This document shows, piece by piece, positions 52,641-64,000 of a stretch of DNA of 64,000 nucleotides; the first letter of the stretch is position 1; each line of letters begins with the position of its first letter. A model generated the notes under the pieces. It made no database searches. It was not told where the DNA came from and worked only from the letters and a program-made list of their open reading frames with translations. The stretch is from NCBI GenBank assembly GCA_014529385.2, contig CM043968.1, positions 3,562,501 to 3,626,500 on the forward strand, written 5' to 3'. This DNA comes from Adiantum capillus-veneris. Taxonomy: Eukaryota; Streptophyta; Polypodiopsida; Polypodiales; Pteridaceae. The position numbers and the translations under genes were made by a program.

Positions 52641-54290
52641 GGCTGTCAAATGTATCTTTGTTGGTTATAGTGCTGAAAGCAAAGGTTATAGGTTGTATCA
52701 TCCACAAACAAAGTGTATTCTTGTTTCACGGGATGTTGTGTTTGTGGAAGACTCTGTTCAGCCCTTGTTGTCATGTACTAGAGAGAGTAATGTAAGCTCA
52801 CAAGACATTTATGACATTTTTTTGCCTCTTTTTAGTGGTGGAAGTTCAAATGTAAATTCCAATGAGGCAAATGTACAGCCTATGGGGGACTTTTGAAAAT
52901 GTTACAGATCATCCTATTACTGATGTAGATGTACATGATGCACTTGATGAGGAAAGGGCTGAAAATGAGCAGGCTAGAGGTATGCCAAAATGGCTGGTGC
53001 ATACATTGTGTGACAGTAAATTGGATGCACCTTTGTCTAGTCGCACTCGTTCAGGCTCTCGCCTGCATCTTATGCATCAGATTGTTATGCTTTGGCTGTG
53101 TCTAGCTTACATGATGCTGAGGAACCTCTGTCTTTTAATGAAGCACAAAATTCAAAAAATTGGATGGCTGCCATGCAATCAGAATATGATGCACTTATAG
53201 AAAATGACACATGGACTTTATGTGATTTTCCTCCTGGGCAAAAGGCCAATGGTACGAAGTGGGTTTACAAGTTGAAGCGCAAGCCGGATGGTGAGATTGA
53301 TCGCTATAAGGCTTGACATGTTGCAAAGGGTTATGCACAACAAAAAGGTATAGATTATGAAGAGACTTTTGCTCCCACTTGTTGTATGACTACTGTGTGT
53401 TTTCTATGTGCATTGGTAACTCATTTTGGTTGGGATGTACATCAATCAAACGTTGTTACTGCTTTCTTGAATGGTGACATATTTGAGGAAGTTTATGTAA
53501 TGCAGCTCGCGATTTTTTCAAGAAAGGACAAGAGGATAAGGTGTGCAAATGTAACAAAGCTTTGTATGGGTTGAAGCAATCTCCTCGTGCTTGGTATGCG
53601 AAGGTTGACACTCCTTTGGTCAAACAAGGTTTTCGTAACAGTCCAACAGAAAACACATTGTATGTAAAGCGTGAGGGTGATGTACTTCTCATTGTGGTTC
53701 TTTATGTAGATGATTTGCTTATCACTGGACCAAATGAGAGACATATTGCTGAATTTAAGGCTGATTTGAATGCTACTTTCAACATGAAAGATTTGGAACT
53801 GTTGCATCATTACTTGGGTATACAATTTAAGCATTGTGATGATGGTATTGCCTTGTGTCAAAAAAGCTACATAGAAACATTGCTATGTAAGTTTGGACTT
53901 GAGGATTCCAAACCTATTGCCACTCCCATGGAAACACGTTTGAAGTTAAGTCTACATGATGTTAGTGATCCTGTTGATGTCACTCTTTACCAAAATGATG
54001 TTGGATGCCTCATTTATGTATCTAGCATGAGGCCGGATATTCAGTTTGCAGTCTCACAAGTCTCCAGATTTATGCACAGCCCAAGGTCTAAGCATTGGCA
54101 GGCTGTCAAGAGAATTTTTCGCTACTTGAGTGGCACTTTACATCTTGGCTTGCTTTATCCCAAGGAGAGATCATTGCCACGAGACTTACATGCTTTTTCA
54201 GACTCAAATTGGGTTGGTTGTTTTGGCACGCGAGTGTCCACAAGTGGTTTTTGTTTCATGCTTAGCAGTTCATTATATCATGGTTGAGCA
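52640..54290 (+). pseudogene. Ty1/copia reverse transcriptase, broken
   Basis: It starts after the integrase C-terminus (AVKCIFVGYSAESKGYRLY). RT blocks: NWMAAMQSEYDALIENDTWT, GTKWVYKLKRKPDGEIDRYK, GYAQQKGIDYEETFAP, ALYGLKQSPRAWY and VVLYVDDLLITG (YVDD intact). The first catalytic Asp is lost: HQSNVVTAFLNG stands where the family has HQMDVXTAFLNG. TGA interrupts near 53315, and the frame shifts near 53500. Confidence 0.9.
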
Positions 54291-54302
54291 AGAAGCAACC
54301 TA

Positions 54303-54656
54303 TTGTGGCCACTTCTAGTTGGGGCTGAGTACAGGGCAATCTTCACAACTACGTTTGAGTGTGCATGGCTCAGACGCCTTATGGCTAATTTGGATGTTGG
54401 ACAAGACACTGCCAACACTATCTACACTGACAGTCAAAGTGCATTGGTAGTTGTGAGGAACCCAGTTTTTCATGCTCACACAAAGCACATTGAGGTACAT
54501 TACCACTATGTCAAGGAGAGGTTCTCAACAAGAGAGATCAGCTTGGCTTATGTGCCAACACAGGACAACCTTGCAAATCTTTTCACAAAGGCATTGTCTC
54601 GTGAGAAGTTTGAAGCTTTTTGCAAAGCTTTGGGCTTACTCCACTTTGTGGACTGA
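54303..54656 (+). pseudogene. Ty1/copia RNase H
   Basis: AEYRAIFTTTFECAWLRRLM, TIYTDSQSALVVVRNPVFHA and HTKHIEVHYHYVKERF, then ALSREKFEAFCKALGL and the polyprotein stop at 54654. It degrades the RNA strand of the cDNA hybrid. A stop and a frame change around 54285 separate it from the RT. Confidence 0.88.
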
Positions 54657-54960
54657 TCATATCCTCAGGGCATGGCACTTCCCTTTACTCTATGTGCCAT
54701 CTCTCATTCACCACATCACTCCAGGAGTAATTTGTTACCATATACATGTGATAGTGATGTGTGTGAACACACTTAAGACCACTGGGGCATTTTTTCCCTC
54801 ACTAGGAGGTTTTTCCCCCCCGTGCATTGTATATACGCCCATCATTCTAGTGCTATCTATCTTTCCGTTGCACACTAAGTTATATACTCTTTGTTGTGTG
54901 CCTTGAGCTTCCTTCGTTTCTCCAAGCTGTGTGTGTTTCCCTGCAACCCTAATTCCAACA
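54657..54960 (+). repeat. 3' end of the copia element, probable LTR
   Basis: Non-coding, with pyrimidine-rich text and TATATAC near 54828. It ends CCCTAATTCCAACA. There is no second copy, so the LTR start cannot be fixed. Confidence 0.5.
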
Positions 54961-56339
54961 ACATAAACCCCAAAAAAAGCATACCTTTTTGTTGCAAGAG
55001 GGTGTGTGAGTGGAAAGCCAAAGTCAAGTGAGGCCCAACAGGGTTGGAGGAGAAATGTAGCAAAGGAGCAAGGAGAAGAAGCAAAAAAATGGGGCGAAAA
55101 CGTGAAAACGTGAAAACGAACCTGCGGGTTTTGTTTTACAAGTTGGCATATGCATTGGTATGAGTGCTAATATATGGAGCAGAACATCCATTAGTATATG
55201 TGTCAGAATCAACATCGTTATTATAAATTTTGATTTTTTAAAAATTGAGTCTTTCTCCAGTTTTAGCAATGCATATACCGACTCCCGCCAACGACGTCGA
55301 TAACTTAGTGTCGATAATGAGTTGATCCCTTGGATTGTGAGATTGCCATGGAATGGAAAAGATTGTATGTGCCCCATATTTTATATAAAACTTGATTTAC
55401 AATTACTAAAATAAAATCAACTTTTGTTTATTTATAAACCTTCAATGCAGTATACAGTTCAAAAAGGAGCATGAGCCTAATGAGGAAGCTAATGTGCTTG
55501 TAGTTAAAGTTTTGTCGTTGAGGAACTTCAAACAAAAACAAAGAATTGGTTAATTGTTTCACACTATAGAGGATTTACAAACAATTGTGAAAATATGATG
55601 TGCATGGACTATTGAAGTGCCATACAGAAGTATGGTGGAGAGTTGGCATAATGTCTCTCCCAATTTTATAAGAAATGGAAGCAGTGCCCTAACCCATAGC
55701 CAACTGCCTAGTCTACAATACTACATAGGTATGGAGATACAAAATGAGATAACAAACCTAGAAGTCTCATTGTGTTGATGATGCACACTTGGTCTTGCTC
55801 ACTTTGTTGTCAATCTTCATGTCACTATGAGATTTAACATTGCACAAGAGGAGTAAATTCAGAAGGTCAATTCATAGAAACATACAAACCAATCCCATTC
55901 AATTCAAAATAACTATCAATAATACCATGTTATTCCTATAGGATGAATGAAGAACAACATGGATTAAATATCAATAGTTCATTTTTAATGTGAAAGTGAG
56001 GCCCGTATTTAAATGTCTTGCAGATGGCTTTAGGTGTTGGATGACTTTTGGAGTAACAAAAGTCAATTGCATGATATAGAAATCACTGTGAATGCACGTG
56101 AACTATAGCTTTGTTTTGCTACTCGATTGGATGGGCTACTTTCACTCTATCGACTCCTCTTAGAAATGCATGAATGTGTACCATTCAAGTATGAAAGCCT
56201 ACACATTAGTGCTTGGGAAAAACTCATCTTCCTCTTTAGGAGGAAATTTTTTTTCTAGGGATCAAACCTAGATGGCATCTACACTCTACAAACTTTTGTT
56301 GGGATTGTAATTATTAAAGTGGCAATCTCATGAGTGGAC
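54961..56339. other. No gene recognised
   Basis: AT-rich spacer between two copia remnants. No motif is seen. Confidence 0.5.
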
Positions 56340-58830
56340 TTCCTAGGGATAAGCATGTTATTGACTTATAAAATGAGAAGTATCAATGATCCATCACCGA
56401 GCTTCAACCTGTACAAGCAATGATCCTCTTGACTCCTCTTATAACAATAAGATTGCATGAATGTATCAAACTTATGATACCATTGCTTGGATCCTTTCCT
56501 CGAGTCATAAAGAGCTTGTTTGAGCTCACACACCAATTCTTCTCTACTTGGCACTTCAAATCCCTCAAGCTATTTCATGTAGATATCTCTTGGAGATCCC
56601 TAGGAAGGAAATCCGTCTTCACTTCCATTTGGACCAATTCCAAATCCTTAGTGGCTATTAAGCCAAGCACTATGAACAAAGTAGTCATCTTGAACACATG
56701 TGAGGATTTATAATCAAAATCAGCACCTTTCTATCGCTTGAATGCCTTAGCGACTAATCTAGCCTTAGGTTTGGGATCTCTCGATGTAAACTTTTGTGTG
56801 TGAAACCATTTGCAAGGTAATGCTCTCTTACTAGAAGGCAATTTCACTAATTCCCAAGTCTCATTCTTCACAATTGAGTCATACTTAGATTACATAGCTT
56901 GTTGCCACTACAACTTATCATCCATTTGCATGGCTTCTTGGAAGCAATACAGTTATCCACTATCAAAAACTTGACATAATCTACACCCGACTAAAAGTGC
57001 TTAGACAGATGCAAAGCTCTAATCGAATGTTGTAATTCTTGACTACTACTCTGCTCGCTGAAGAGTGTTGCTAGTGGAAGGCTCATCACTAGACTTTCGA
57101 GTTCTCATTGACTCTAAGGCAACATCCCCAGAAGTAACTTTTTCATAACCAATGAAGATGCATTTATGTGACTTTGATCTAAGCCCATTTGGCACATGAA
57201 CATATGGCTCGTAGCCAAAGACACATAAATGGTCGTAATGTAGCTTCCCACTGACCACAACTCGTCTCATATCTTGTAATCCAAGGTGTGCTAGGAGATC
57301 TATTAATAATATGTAGTGCCATAAAAAAAACTTATGCCCATTTTGTAAGGTTTGCCATAGAAAGCATAGCTAGAACATGTTCCTGTATAGTACGATTCAT
57401 ACACTCAACAATTTCATTCTGGGTAGGTGTGCATGGTGTAGTAAATTGCCACCAAATCTATCTCTTTGCACAAAAATCTGCCATCTCTTTCAGGACATAC
57501 TCCCCATAATTGTCAATATGCAAGCTCTTAAGCTTCTTTTTTGACCGATTATCAACCAATGCAGGGAACTTCTAGAACATAGAGAAAACCTCACCCTTAT
57601 GTTTCAAAGGGCAAACCCACACCTTCCTAGTAGATTTGTCAAGAAAAGTTACAAAGTAAGTACCCTCTAGAGACTTGATCGGCATAGGAGCACAAATGTC
57701 TCTACGACAAGCTCTAGTGGCTCAACATGCTTTTTATTCCTAGGTAAATTAACATTCCTAGTCTGCTTGTTGCCATAAATAATATTCACACATAGAAAAT
57801 TCACTTAAACTGATTACATGTAAATAATCAAAACATACAAAAGTTTTCATTCCTTTTTGGCTCATATTTTATAGTCGGCTATGCCACAATCGAATAGACA
57901 ACAACTCGTCTATTGCAATAAAATCATCTTTGACACATGACACATGCAAGGAATACAAGGAGCTATGTTTCTAACCTTTGAGAACAACCAAGCTTCCCTT
58001 CTTGATAATTTAAGTCTACTTCCCAAATGTGTTCATGAAACCCAAGTCATCTAGCTATCTTGTAAAGATCGAGCTCTTCACTAACTTTGGAACATGTCTA
58101 CCATTAGAGAGTACCAACTTTATGTCTCCAATCCCAAGAATGCCATTTTCTTCACTAACTCAAGAACATGTCTTCCATTAGAGAATACCAATTTTATGTC
58201 TCCAATCCCAAGAATGTCAAGGACATAAGAGTCACCTAACTTGACTAGACCTTTATAGTCCTTCCCATAAGAGAAAAACAACTTCTTGTATGACATAACA
58301 TGGAAATTGGTGCCATAATCAATCATTCAATTTTGTGCATAGCTAGCTTCATGCGTAACGAGATAATCTCTCGTAAGATCTGATGGAAATACCAAGAGAT
58401 CCAAAGCATAAGTCATATAAAAAACATGAGTCTTCGGAGACTCCACAACATTAGCCTCTTCCACCCCAGCTTTGCCCTTATAATGATCTATCAAACTTCT
58501 CAAGCTTGTCATCAAATTTTGAAGTGCTTAGGCTGTACAAAGCATATCCCATGAGGAAGGTAAGAAACCCAACAAGAAAATATATCGGACTCCATCGCTG
58601 AGTTAAGTCCCTGCGAAGTCAATTAATTGAAAATGATGGTAAACTCATTCAAGTGTCCTGAGACACTGCACACTTCCTTCATACAAAGCCCATAACACTT
58701 TTTCATCAAGTAAACTTTGTTACTATCAATCTTGCTCTCATAAGTGTTGCATAACTTTTGCCATAGATCCCAAGTGGTGACTTCACCCACAATCATAAAT
58801 AAAATAACTCTACAAGGTGTAAACAAATGG
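56340..58830 (-). mobile_element. Ty1/copia retrotransposon remnant, heavily decayed
   Basis: On the minus strand, from right to left: gag (TTWDLWQKLCNTYESKID near 58760), protease (MIDYGTNFHVMSYKKLF at 58326, with Tyr for the active-site Ser), GAG-pre-integrase and integrase pieces (57300-58080), integrase C-terminus (HLCVFGYEPYVHVP and KCIFIGYE, 57220-57140) and RT (CELKQALYDSRKGSKQWYHK near 56530). The RT site reads stop-VNN-ML where YVDDML is expected. Stops are everywhere. No LTR is recognised. Confidence 0.8.
58081..58228. repeat. 74-bp tandem duplication within the copia protease region
   Basis: CTAACT...GAACATGTCT begins at 58081 and 58155, and TTATGTCTCCAATCCCAAGA is shared. It disrupts the protease frame. 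Confidence 0.9.
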
Positions 58831-60242
58831 TAGACCTTATTTTTGCATCAAGTGATTTCCACTAGGCATATGTGTATTGTCACCCTCTTGGCATTCAAAC
58901 AGTGGCTCTAACTTGTTCTTTTGAATCAACACGTCATGGATCTCTTATTTCCAGATGGAGATGTGCCATCAAACTTCTAAGTATTGGAGACATTCTTCTC
59001 AAAAGATGAGGCCATAACTACCGAGATGGCAAGAATCTGGGATAAAATTAACAAAGTTTTTCTAGTAAATGCAACAAAATATTGAATCAAAGATAAGTCT
59101 ATAAAGCTATCACAATAACACTGTGCATTGAGAGTATCTCACTAAACAAATGCGCTAAATTTGGCCCAAGATGGTAAAAGCTAACTCACCAACATGTTGT
59201 ACAAAGCACTTAGTCATCTCTATACATAGTCTTCAATAAGGTATGTAAAGGGGTAACTCTAGCCACATGTATCATTGAAGAGATCCCAACATTCAAGAAT
59301 CTCTGAGTGCAAAGAAAACCTCATGCAAGACCCTCCAAAAATCCTATTGACTGAGTTCCGTCATGTCTCCCCCCTCTCGTGTCTAAGTACTCCTAGATAA
59401 ATTGGAAGTTATGGGTTCAAATTGGGTGGAGCCATATTTCTGGGTCCATATAGCTTTTGTTGGAGTAGTGCAACACGTGATTTCATAGGCATCTGGAAAA
59501 ATTCGACAAGGTCGGCCGTGTTGATGGCTTGCTTGGGTTGTTTTGGCTGCCATACTTGGTGTTTTTGTAGTTGCTTATTCTATCTATGGATTTGATGTTT
59601 GTCTTGTGTTTTTGCCACTCGGATTCAAAGCTGATAACTCTTTGGCTATCCAAACTTGCTTGGTTGACTTGGTTGGGTGTTGATTTGCTTAGTGGTGCTT
59701 TTCTGGTTTGTTGGCCTTGTAGGGGGATTCAACTTACTGCGCTTAGGTCTACAAATAAGCTCCTGTGTTTTTTGAGCTTGAACCAACTTCTTTGGCACCC
59801 ATCTTTTTGTGATAGATGCAGGGGTGGGCCGTATGGGCATGTGAGATGGTACTAGAGGCTGTTGCAGGCTCTTGGGTTTTGAGTGATTCTTTTTTATGTA
59901 ATTTATCTTTCCTTACCCAAACTTGCTTTGTGTTAAACTATTTCTTTGGTATCCATCTCTCTCTTTTGTTTGTCGTTTATGTCATTGGATATTTTATTGG
60001 GATGGTGAGGATTGGGATGATGCTATCTTGACTTGGTGTGTTGACCTTTGTGTAGAGTCTTTGGGAATCCATCGCATGGTTCTTGTAGGCAAGGGTTTTT
60101 TGCCCTTGTTATTAGTGTTTTCCATGGCTAGCTATGTTCCATTGACTTGAGTCAGTGGAACTGTTTGCCTCTCTGTTTCATTCTGAATTTGTACCAGATT
60201 GGACTTCCAATCTATCTAAACATTGTACATCCTTTGCCATGG
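58831..60242. other. No gene recognised
   Basis: Probably the leader of the copia remnant, then T/G-rich sequence at 59500-60200 with hydrophobic chance frames. Nothing can be supported. Confidence 0.45.
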
Positions 60243-60560
60243 CTATCCTAGCAAGAGTTTAGGTTGGTTTTGATGATCCTCTACCATATACAATATGTGT
60301 GGATAGACATCTTGATCAATTTGAACAAATGAGGTCACCAATCCTAATGATTTGATATGGTGGTCGGTATAGATTTGCATCTCGTGTGATGTCATTTGAA
60401 GCTCTACGTCTTGACCGATCTTTTTATACAAGCGGAGGGAAATGACATTTTTTTGGGATCCTATGTCGAGTAGAATGGTAGTTTTGACTTGATTGTTGCC
60501 AATCTTGACCTAGATTACTGGATCCACTCTATCTTCTTCAAATTCTTTTATAGAAATAAC
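60243..60560 (-). pseudogene. Retropepsin-like domain on the 3' side of an integrase
   Basis: The minus-strand frame RINVISIKEFEEDRVDPVI, a TAG, then VKTTILLDIGSQKNVISLRL and VELQMTSHEMQIYTDHH, ending LLLG with a stop at 60243. DIGSQKNVI matches the active-site block of retrotransposon aspartic proteases (usually D-T/S-G-S-Q-x-N). It lies about 60-380 bp after the integrase end of the neighbouring element in the same orientation. Normal Ty3/gypsy order has protease before RT. Confidence 0.65.
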
Positions 60561-60620
60561 GTTGATCCTCAATGGTCTCCTATGTTATTGCTGGTGATGT
60601 AGAAGCCTTCGTTTAGCCAT

Positions 60621-61700
60621 TCATCCCTTAGCTTTTGTCTGTGCTTCTTCAACAATCCGTTGATTTGCTTTTGTTCGTTGTATTCCACTATGAATCTGCT
60701 TTAGCATTTCCTGAGTTAGTGGTGGTAGATGATACTTCTTGAGTCTAAATCGACTAATCCAGTTATGCATTTCTTCTCCGTCTAATGTTGCAAGCTTGAC
60801 AGCCCCACTTGGTGACAATTTTTTTATCAGAAAGGGTCCCATCGCTCGCTTTTTGAGATTCTTAGCATATTGTTTCAAGGTATATACTAAGATGTAATCC
60901 CCTCTTGTAAATTCTTTTTACCGCACATGCTTGTTGAAAAACTCTTTTTGGCATCTTTTTTTATAATAGATAGACGCTATAGCTTGAAGGCGTAGCTCAT
61001 CTAGCTTTTTCAAGTCATCTAATCTTGATGATAATTCATGACCCATCCATTCTAGTTGTTTAGCTACTCTCAGGGTTGGGATTAAGAATTCAATGGGTAG
61101 AATGGCATTAAGACCACACACCATATTGTAGGGTGTCACTCCAATGGATATCTTATAGGCCACTCCGTATGTCCATAAAGCAGAATGTAACTTTTGGTCC
61201 CAATATGTTTGTGATTCTATCATAATTTTTGTCAGTACTGTGCAAAGTGGTTTATTAGTAGCTTTTGCCTGTCCATTAGCTTGTGGGTGGTATGGGAAAG
61301 ACTTCTTTTGAATAATCATGAACTCGTCAAGAAGATTTTTGATAACTTCATTTATGAAATGTGTGTCTTTATCACTAAAAATTTATATGGGTAATCCATA
61401 CCTTACAAAGACATTTTCATAAAGAAATTGTGCAGTGGTTCTGGCATCTGCCTTTTGTCTGGCTTTTCCTTCAACCCATTTTGTGAGATAGTCCGTGTGG
61501 CGACGATGATATATTGGGCATAGGATTTTCAAGCGGGTGATGAGATTGGTCTCACAAAGTCTAGACCCTACTTAGCAAATGCCCTTGCTCCCATCATTGG
61601 CCATAACGGAATCTCATCTCTCTTTATGGGTACCTTGGTATGCTGACAATCATCACAATGCTTGACATATTCATCAACATCCATGTGCAATGTAGGCCAC
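60621..61700 (-). pseudogene. Ty3/gypsy integrase, catalytic Glu lost
   Basis: The core shows GLDFVRPI (first Asp, near 61570), FSDKDTHFINEVIKNLLDEF (second Asp, near 61370) and YHPQANGQAKATNK (61290-61250), where Lys stands for the third catalytic residue, Glu. It continues with YWDQKLHSALWTYGVAYK and ITPYN-like VTPYNMVCGLNAILPIEF. The C-terminal part has AMGPFLIKKLSPSGAVKL (60840). TAA and TAG codons interrupt near 61380, 61480 and 60918. Confidence 0.88.
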
Positions 61701-62660
61701 TACAATTAAGAAAATTTTAGTTGTCTTATCTCTCGAGAAATGGCCTTCGATAATTCCTCCATGTACTTGCTCTAACACTAGTTTGGTAACCTAACAGGAC
61801 ATAAAAATGTCCTTTCAGGTTGTTATAAATTTTTTCCAAAACCATAGTAGATCCAGTGATTTTGAAAAATTCTTTCATGAGCTTATAGTTCAAAGACTAC
61901 TACATATGGAAAAAATGAAAAATTTGTAAAATTTCTTATGTCTTGGTCACAACAAGCCTCCAAAGTTGACGAACTCGTGCATTTTGCCCAAAACATCCAT
62001 TTCTTACGGTTGATTGCATATAAATAAGAGTGGGGATTTTTGTAGGACATGAGATAAAATTTCTTGTTAACTTCAATAAATTATGGTAAAAAAATATGGT
62101 TACTTTTGCCTCACTAATTTTTTTGGGGCAAAAAAAAGGTACAAAAAAATTGCATTTTTGCCATTTTGCAGACCTATCATCAAAGTCTCTATACTGAAGT
62201 TTTTAGCTTGCCTGATTGTTTGTCGCTTATGGGTTTGTTCTATTTTGTCAATTTTACCACCGTAAGTCAAAAGATTGACGACCTCTTGAGACCATTTTGG
62301 AACCATCTCGATGTTGAAGAGGTGAGCGTTGGGTATATCACCGTCTACTCCTGTGGGTGCTTCCCATTGGGTAACCTAGAGAGATGATTTGCTCTCAGGT
62401 GTGTTTTTCCCTCTTTTTACCACAATCATAAAATCAAACTCAAGCATTATGATGAACCAACAAAAAATTCTTCATATATTGCAACGTTTGTTTACTAGAT
62501 ACAAGAGGGCTTGGGGATTTGTGAAGAATACAAATTTGTTAGCCAAAAGATAATGCCTAAATTTATTTATGGCATATATCATTCCTAACCCTTCTTGCTC
62601 CATGGTTGTGTAATTGCACTATTCAGTTGTTGACTATCATAAGAGACTGGGAAGTCCATT
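61701..62660 (-). pseudogene. Region between RNase H and integrase, unreadable
   Basis: It should hold the RNase H C-terminus and the integrase zinc-binding region. I could not follow a frame for more than about 60 codons. 62080-62170 is rich in A and T runs and may be inserted sequence. Confidence 0.4.
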
Positions 62661-62668
62661 GTTTTGTT

Positions 62669-62960
62669 TCATGGTTGAGCCAAGATACAACCTATAGTAA
62701 ATGCTGAGGCATCAATGTGAACATGGAATATTCTATCCCAATCTGGTGCTTTGTGTACTGGTGTTGATATAACCCATAAGTTTTGTGAATGACTCCTCGC
62801 GCTCCTTTGTCCAATCAAAGGCAACTTATACGAGGGTTGTGCAATGACTACATACATATATAGGTTACTGTCAATAGTATCCGCAATGTCCCATGAAGGA
62901 TTGTACCTGTTTGACATTAGTTGGCCTTGGCATTTCCACAATCACCTTGATCTTGTCAAG
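62669..62960 (-). pseudogene. Ty3/gypsy RNase H entry
   Basis: APDWDRIFHVHIDASAFTIG followed by CILAQP, the start of the RNase H fold with its first catalytic Asp (HIDAS). The upstream part is out of frame. Confidence 0.75.
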
Positions 62961-63053
62961 ATCCATAGAGATAGCATTCTCAGAGGCAATATGTCCCAAG
63001 ATTCTACCGTGTCTTACCGTGAAAAAACATTTTTCAGGGTTTAGACAGATTCT

Positions 63054-63530
63054 TTAAGTTTTGCACTTTTTGAATACTTTTATGAGATGTTCAATGTGTT
63101 CTGTCCTCAGGATAGAGTAAACACAAAGGTTGTCCATGTATATTTCCAAGAATATTCGCAAGTATTCTTTGAAAGACTGTGTCATTAGCCTTTGAAATGT
63201 GGCTAGTGCATTGGTCAAGCCAAAAGGCATTACCTTGTAAGCACAGATTCCCCATTCCATAGCGAATGGCATTTTGTATTGGTCTTTTAACGTGATAGAC
63301 AAATTGGTTGTATCCTAAGAATTTTTCTAAAAATGAGTAGTTTTGTTTGCCTGCCACTCGTTCAAGCACATGTCTTGTGATTGGTAAGGGATAGTTATCC
63401 CTTATTGTTGCAGCATTTACTTTTTTGAGATTCATAGATATACATAATTTCCCATTTTTCTTGGGGACAACCACAATGGGTGATACCCAATCAGTGTGTT
63501 CAATCTAGTAGATGAAATCCTCCTCCTTAA
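63054..63530 (-). pseudogene. Ty3/gypsy reverse transcriptase, catalytic residues altered
   Basis: WVSPIVVVPKKNGKL, VNAATIRDNYPLPITRHVL, YSFLEKFLGYNQFVYH, VMPFGLTNALATFQRLM and IFLEIYMDNLCVYS. Two active-site changes are visible: Glu for the first Asp (FLDGFSGYNQ type becomes FLEKFLGYNQ), and YMDN for YMDD. A frameshift near 63300 splits the palm. Upstream text to about 63640 still reads as the RT lead-in (FAKQIKEEIDKIKEEDFIY). Confidence 0.88.
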
Positions 63531-63639
63531 TCTTGTCAATCTCCTCTTTAATTTGTTTGGCAAATGTGTCATTATAGGTATAGGGATGTTGTCTATAGGG
63601 TTTGGCATCAGGCTTCAAGGGAATTTTTTGTTGACAGAT

Positions 63640-64000
63640 GGATGGATCCACCCCCTTGCGGTCTTTGTATGACCATGAAAAAACATCTTTATATTCTTTG
63701 AGGAGTTGGATGAGCAGCTCCTCTTATTTTGTGCTCAGATCCATTGCTATGTAGACTGGTCTTGCCACCTCTCCAGGTTCCACTAGGTCTATTCGTTTCG
63801 TGTTTTCAGGGCCATCATAGGATTCATTTCCTCTTTTCTCCTTATCGATTGAGTCATCACTATTTTTCTATCCTAGATAGTGAATTTATGATAATGGGAA
63901 GGGACAACCATATTGTCTATATCGGTGCTCTCTCCTTCCTCACTTTCTATCTGAGTTGTCCACACTTCCTTTAACATTCTCTTGGGTTCTTGGTATTTCT
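63640..64000 (-). pseudogene. Protease-RT linker of the Ty3/gypsy element, cut by the window edge
   Basis: Expected to be the acidic linker between protease and RT. Only short, broken frames are visible and no active-site motif is present before the window ends. Confidence 0.4.

Larger units (their letters stand above)
50440..54960 (+). mobile_element. Ty1/copia retrotransposon, 5'-truncated and decayed
   Basis: Gag, protease, integrase, RT and RNase H follow each other on the plus strand in copia order. No 5' LTR or primer site is present: recognisable gag starts right at the end of the CCTAAGC minisatellite. The 3' side ends with CCCTAATTCCAACA at 54960, a plausible LTR end. Stops and frameshifts occur in every domain. 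Confidence 0.9.
60621..64000 (-). mobile_element. Ty3/gypsy element, partial (runs off the window)
   Basis: On the minus strand, RT, RNase H and integrase follow in Ty3 order from the window end to 60621. The RT text (VVVPKKNGKL, PLPITRHVLERVAG, EIYMDNLCVYS) is of the non-chromovirus type, and I see no chromodomain. All three enzymes have lost key residues. The 5' half, with gag and 5' LTR, lies beyond 64000. Confidence 0.88.

Noticed and set aside
59345-59450. Possible SINE head with GGTTCAAATTG
   Set aside because: Only the box-B-like half is present; no box A lies at the right distance.
59571-60150. Hydrophobic plus-strand ORFs suggesting membrane proteins
   Set aside because: T-rich DNA gives Leu/Phe/Val-rich chance frames; overlapping frames look alike and no start context or homology is evident.

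Overview
The window is nuclear DNA from a land plant. It is about 90% transposable-element debris around one intact nuclear gene, the gene for mitochondrial cytochrome c1 (CYC1, minus strand, about 19.5 kb from start to stop codon, seven coding exons). Two of its introns are about 9 kb each and are filled with retroelements. The large introns, the remnant of a PPR gene, chromodomain-bearing Ty3 elements, L1-type LINEs and many long (CT)n/(GA)n tracts suggest a vascular plant with a big genome. A fern is my best guess, but nothing in the sequence proves it.

Layout. 1.4-8.8 kb: a decayed Ty3/gypsy chromovirus on the minus strand, with both LTR copies. 9.4-10.3 kb: microsatellites and an 80-bp tandem repeat. 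10.5-12.1 kb: PPR pseudogene. 12.1-21.2 kb: non-autonomous LTR retroelement material on the minus strand: a 927-bp LTR, a polypurine tract, an uncharacterised open frame of about 1,108 codons broken only by five nonsense codons, four repeats spaced exactly 285 bp apart around a 24-bp palindrome, and a separate gag without pol. 21.3-24.1 kb: GC-rich foldback region with three terminal-inverted-repeat elements that carry tRNA-like modules, plus a tRNA-derived SINE and a 71-bp palindrome. 24.2-29.1 kb: microsatellite-rich and then AT-rich DNA with no gene. 29.2-48.7 kb: CYC1. Its intron 5 carries a full-length LINE (30,197-36,661) with a 16-bp target duplication. Its intron 1 carries a short LTR element encoding a coiled-coil, Asp/His-rich protein, together with SINE and gag fragments. 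48.8-50.4 kb: minisatellites and a SINE with a duplicated body. 50.4-55.0 kb: Ty1/copia element, plus strand, truncated at the 5' side. 56.3-58.8 kb: degenerate Ty1/copia, minus strand. 60.2-64.0 kb: degenerate Ty3/gypsy, minus strand, running off the window, with a retropepsin domain on the unusual side of the integrase.

How it fits together. The only sequence that looks functional for the host is CYC1: reading frame, splice sites, haem motif, axial methionine and C-terminal anchor are all intact. Every LTR-element reverse transcriptase seen has lost catalytic aspartates, and most nonsense codons fit single C-to-T or G-to-A changes, as expected from long-term cytosine methylation. The most novel-looking items are the uncharacterised 1.1-kilo-codon frame with its upstream 285-bp palindrome array, the small LTR element with the Asp/His-rich protein, and the inverted-repeat elements that carry pol III box A/B modules.
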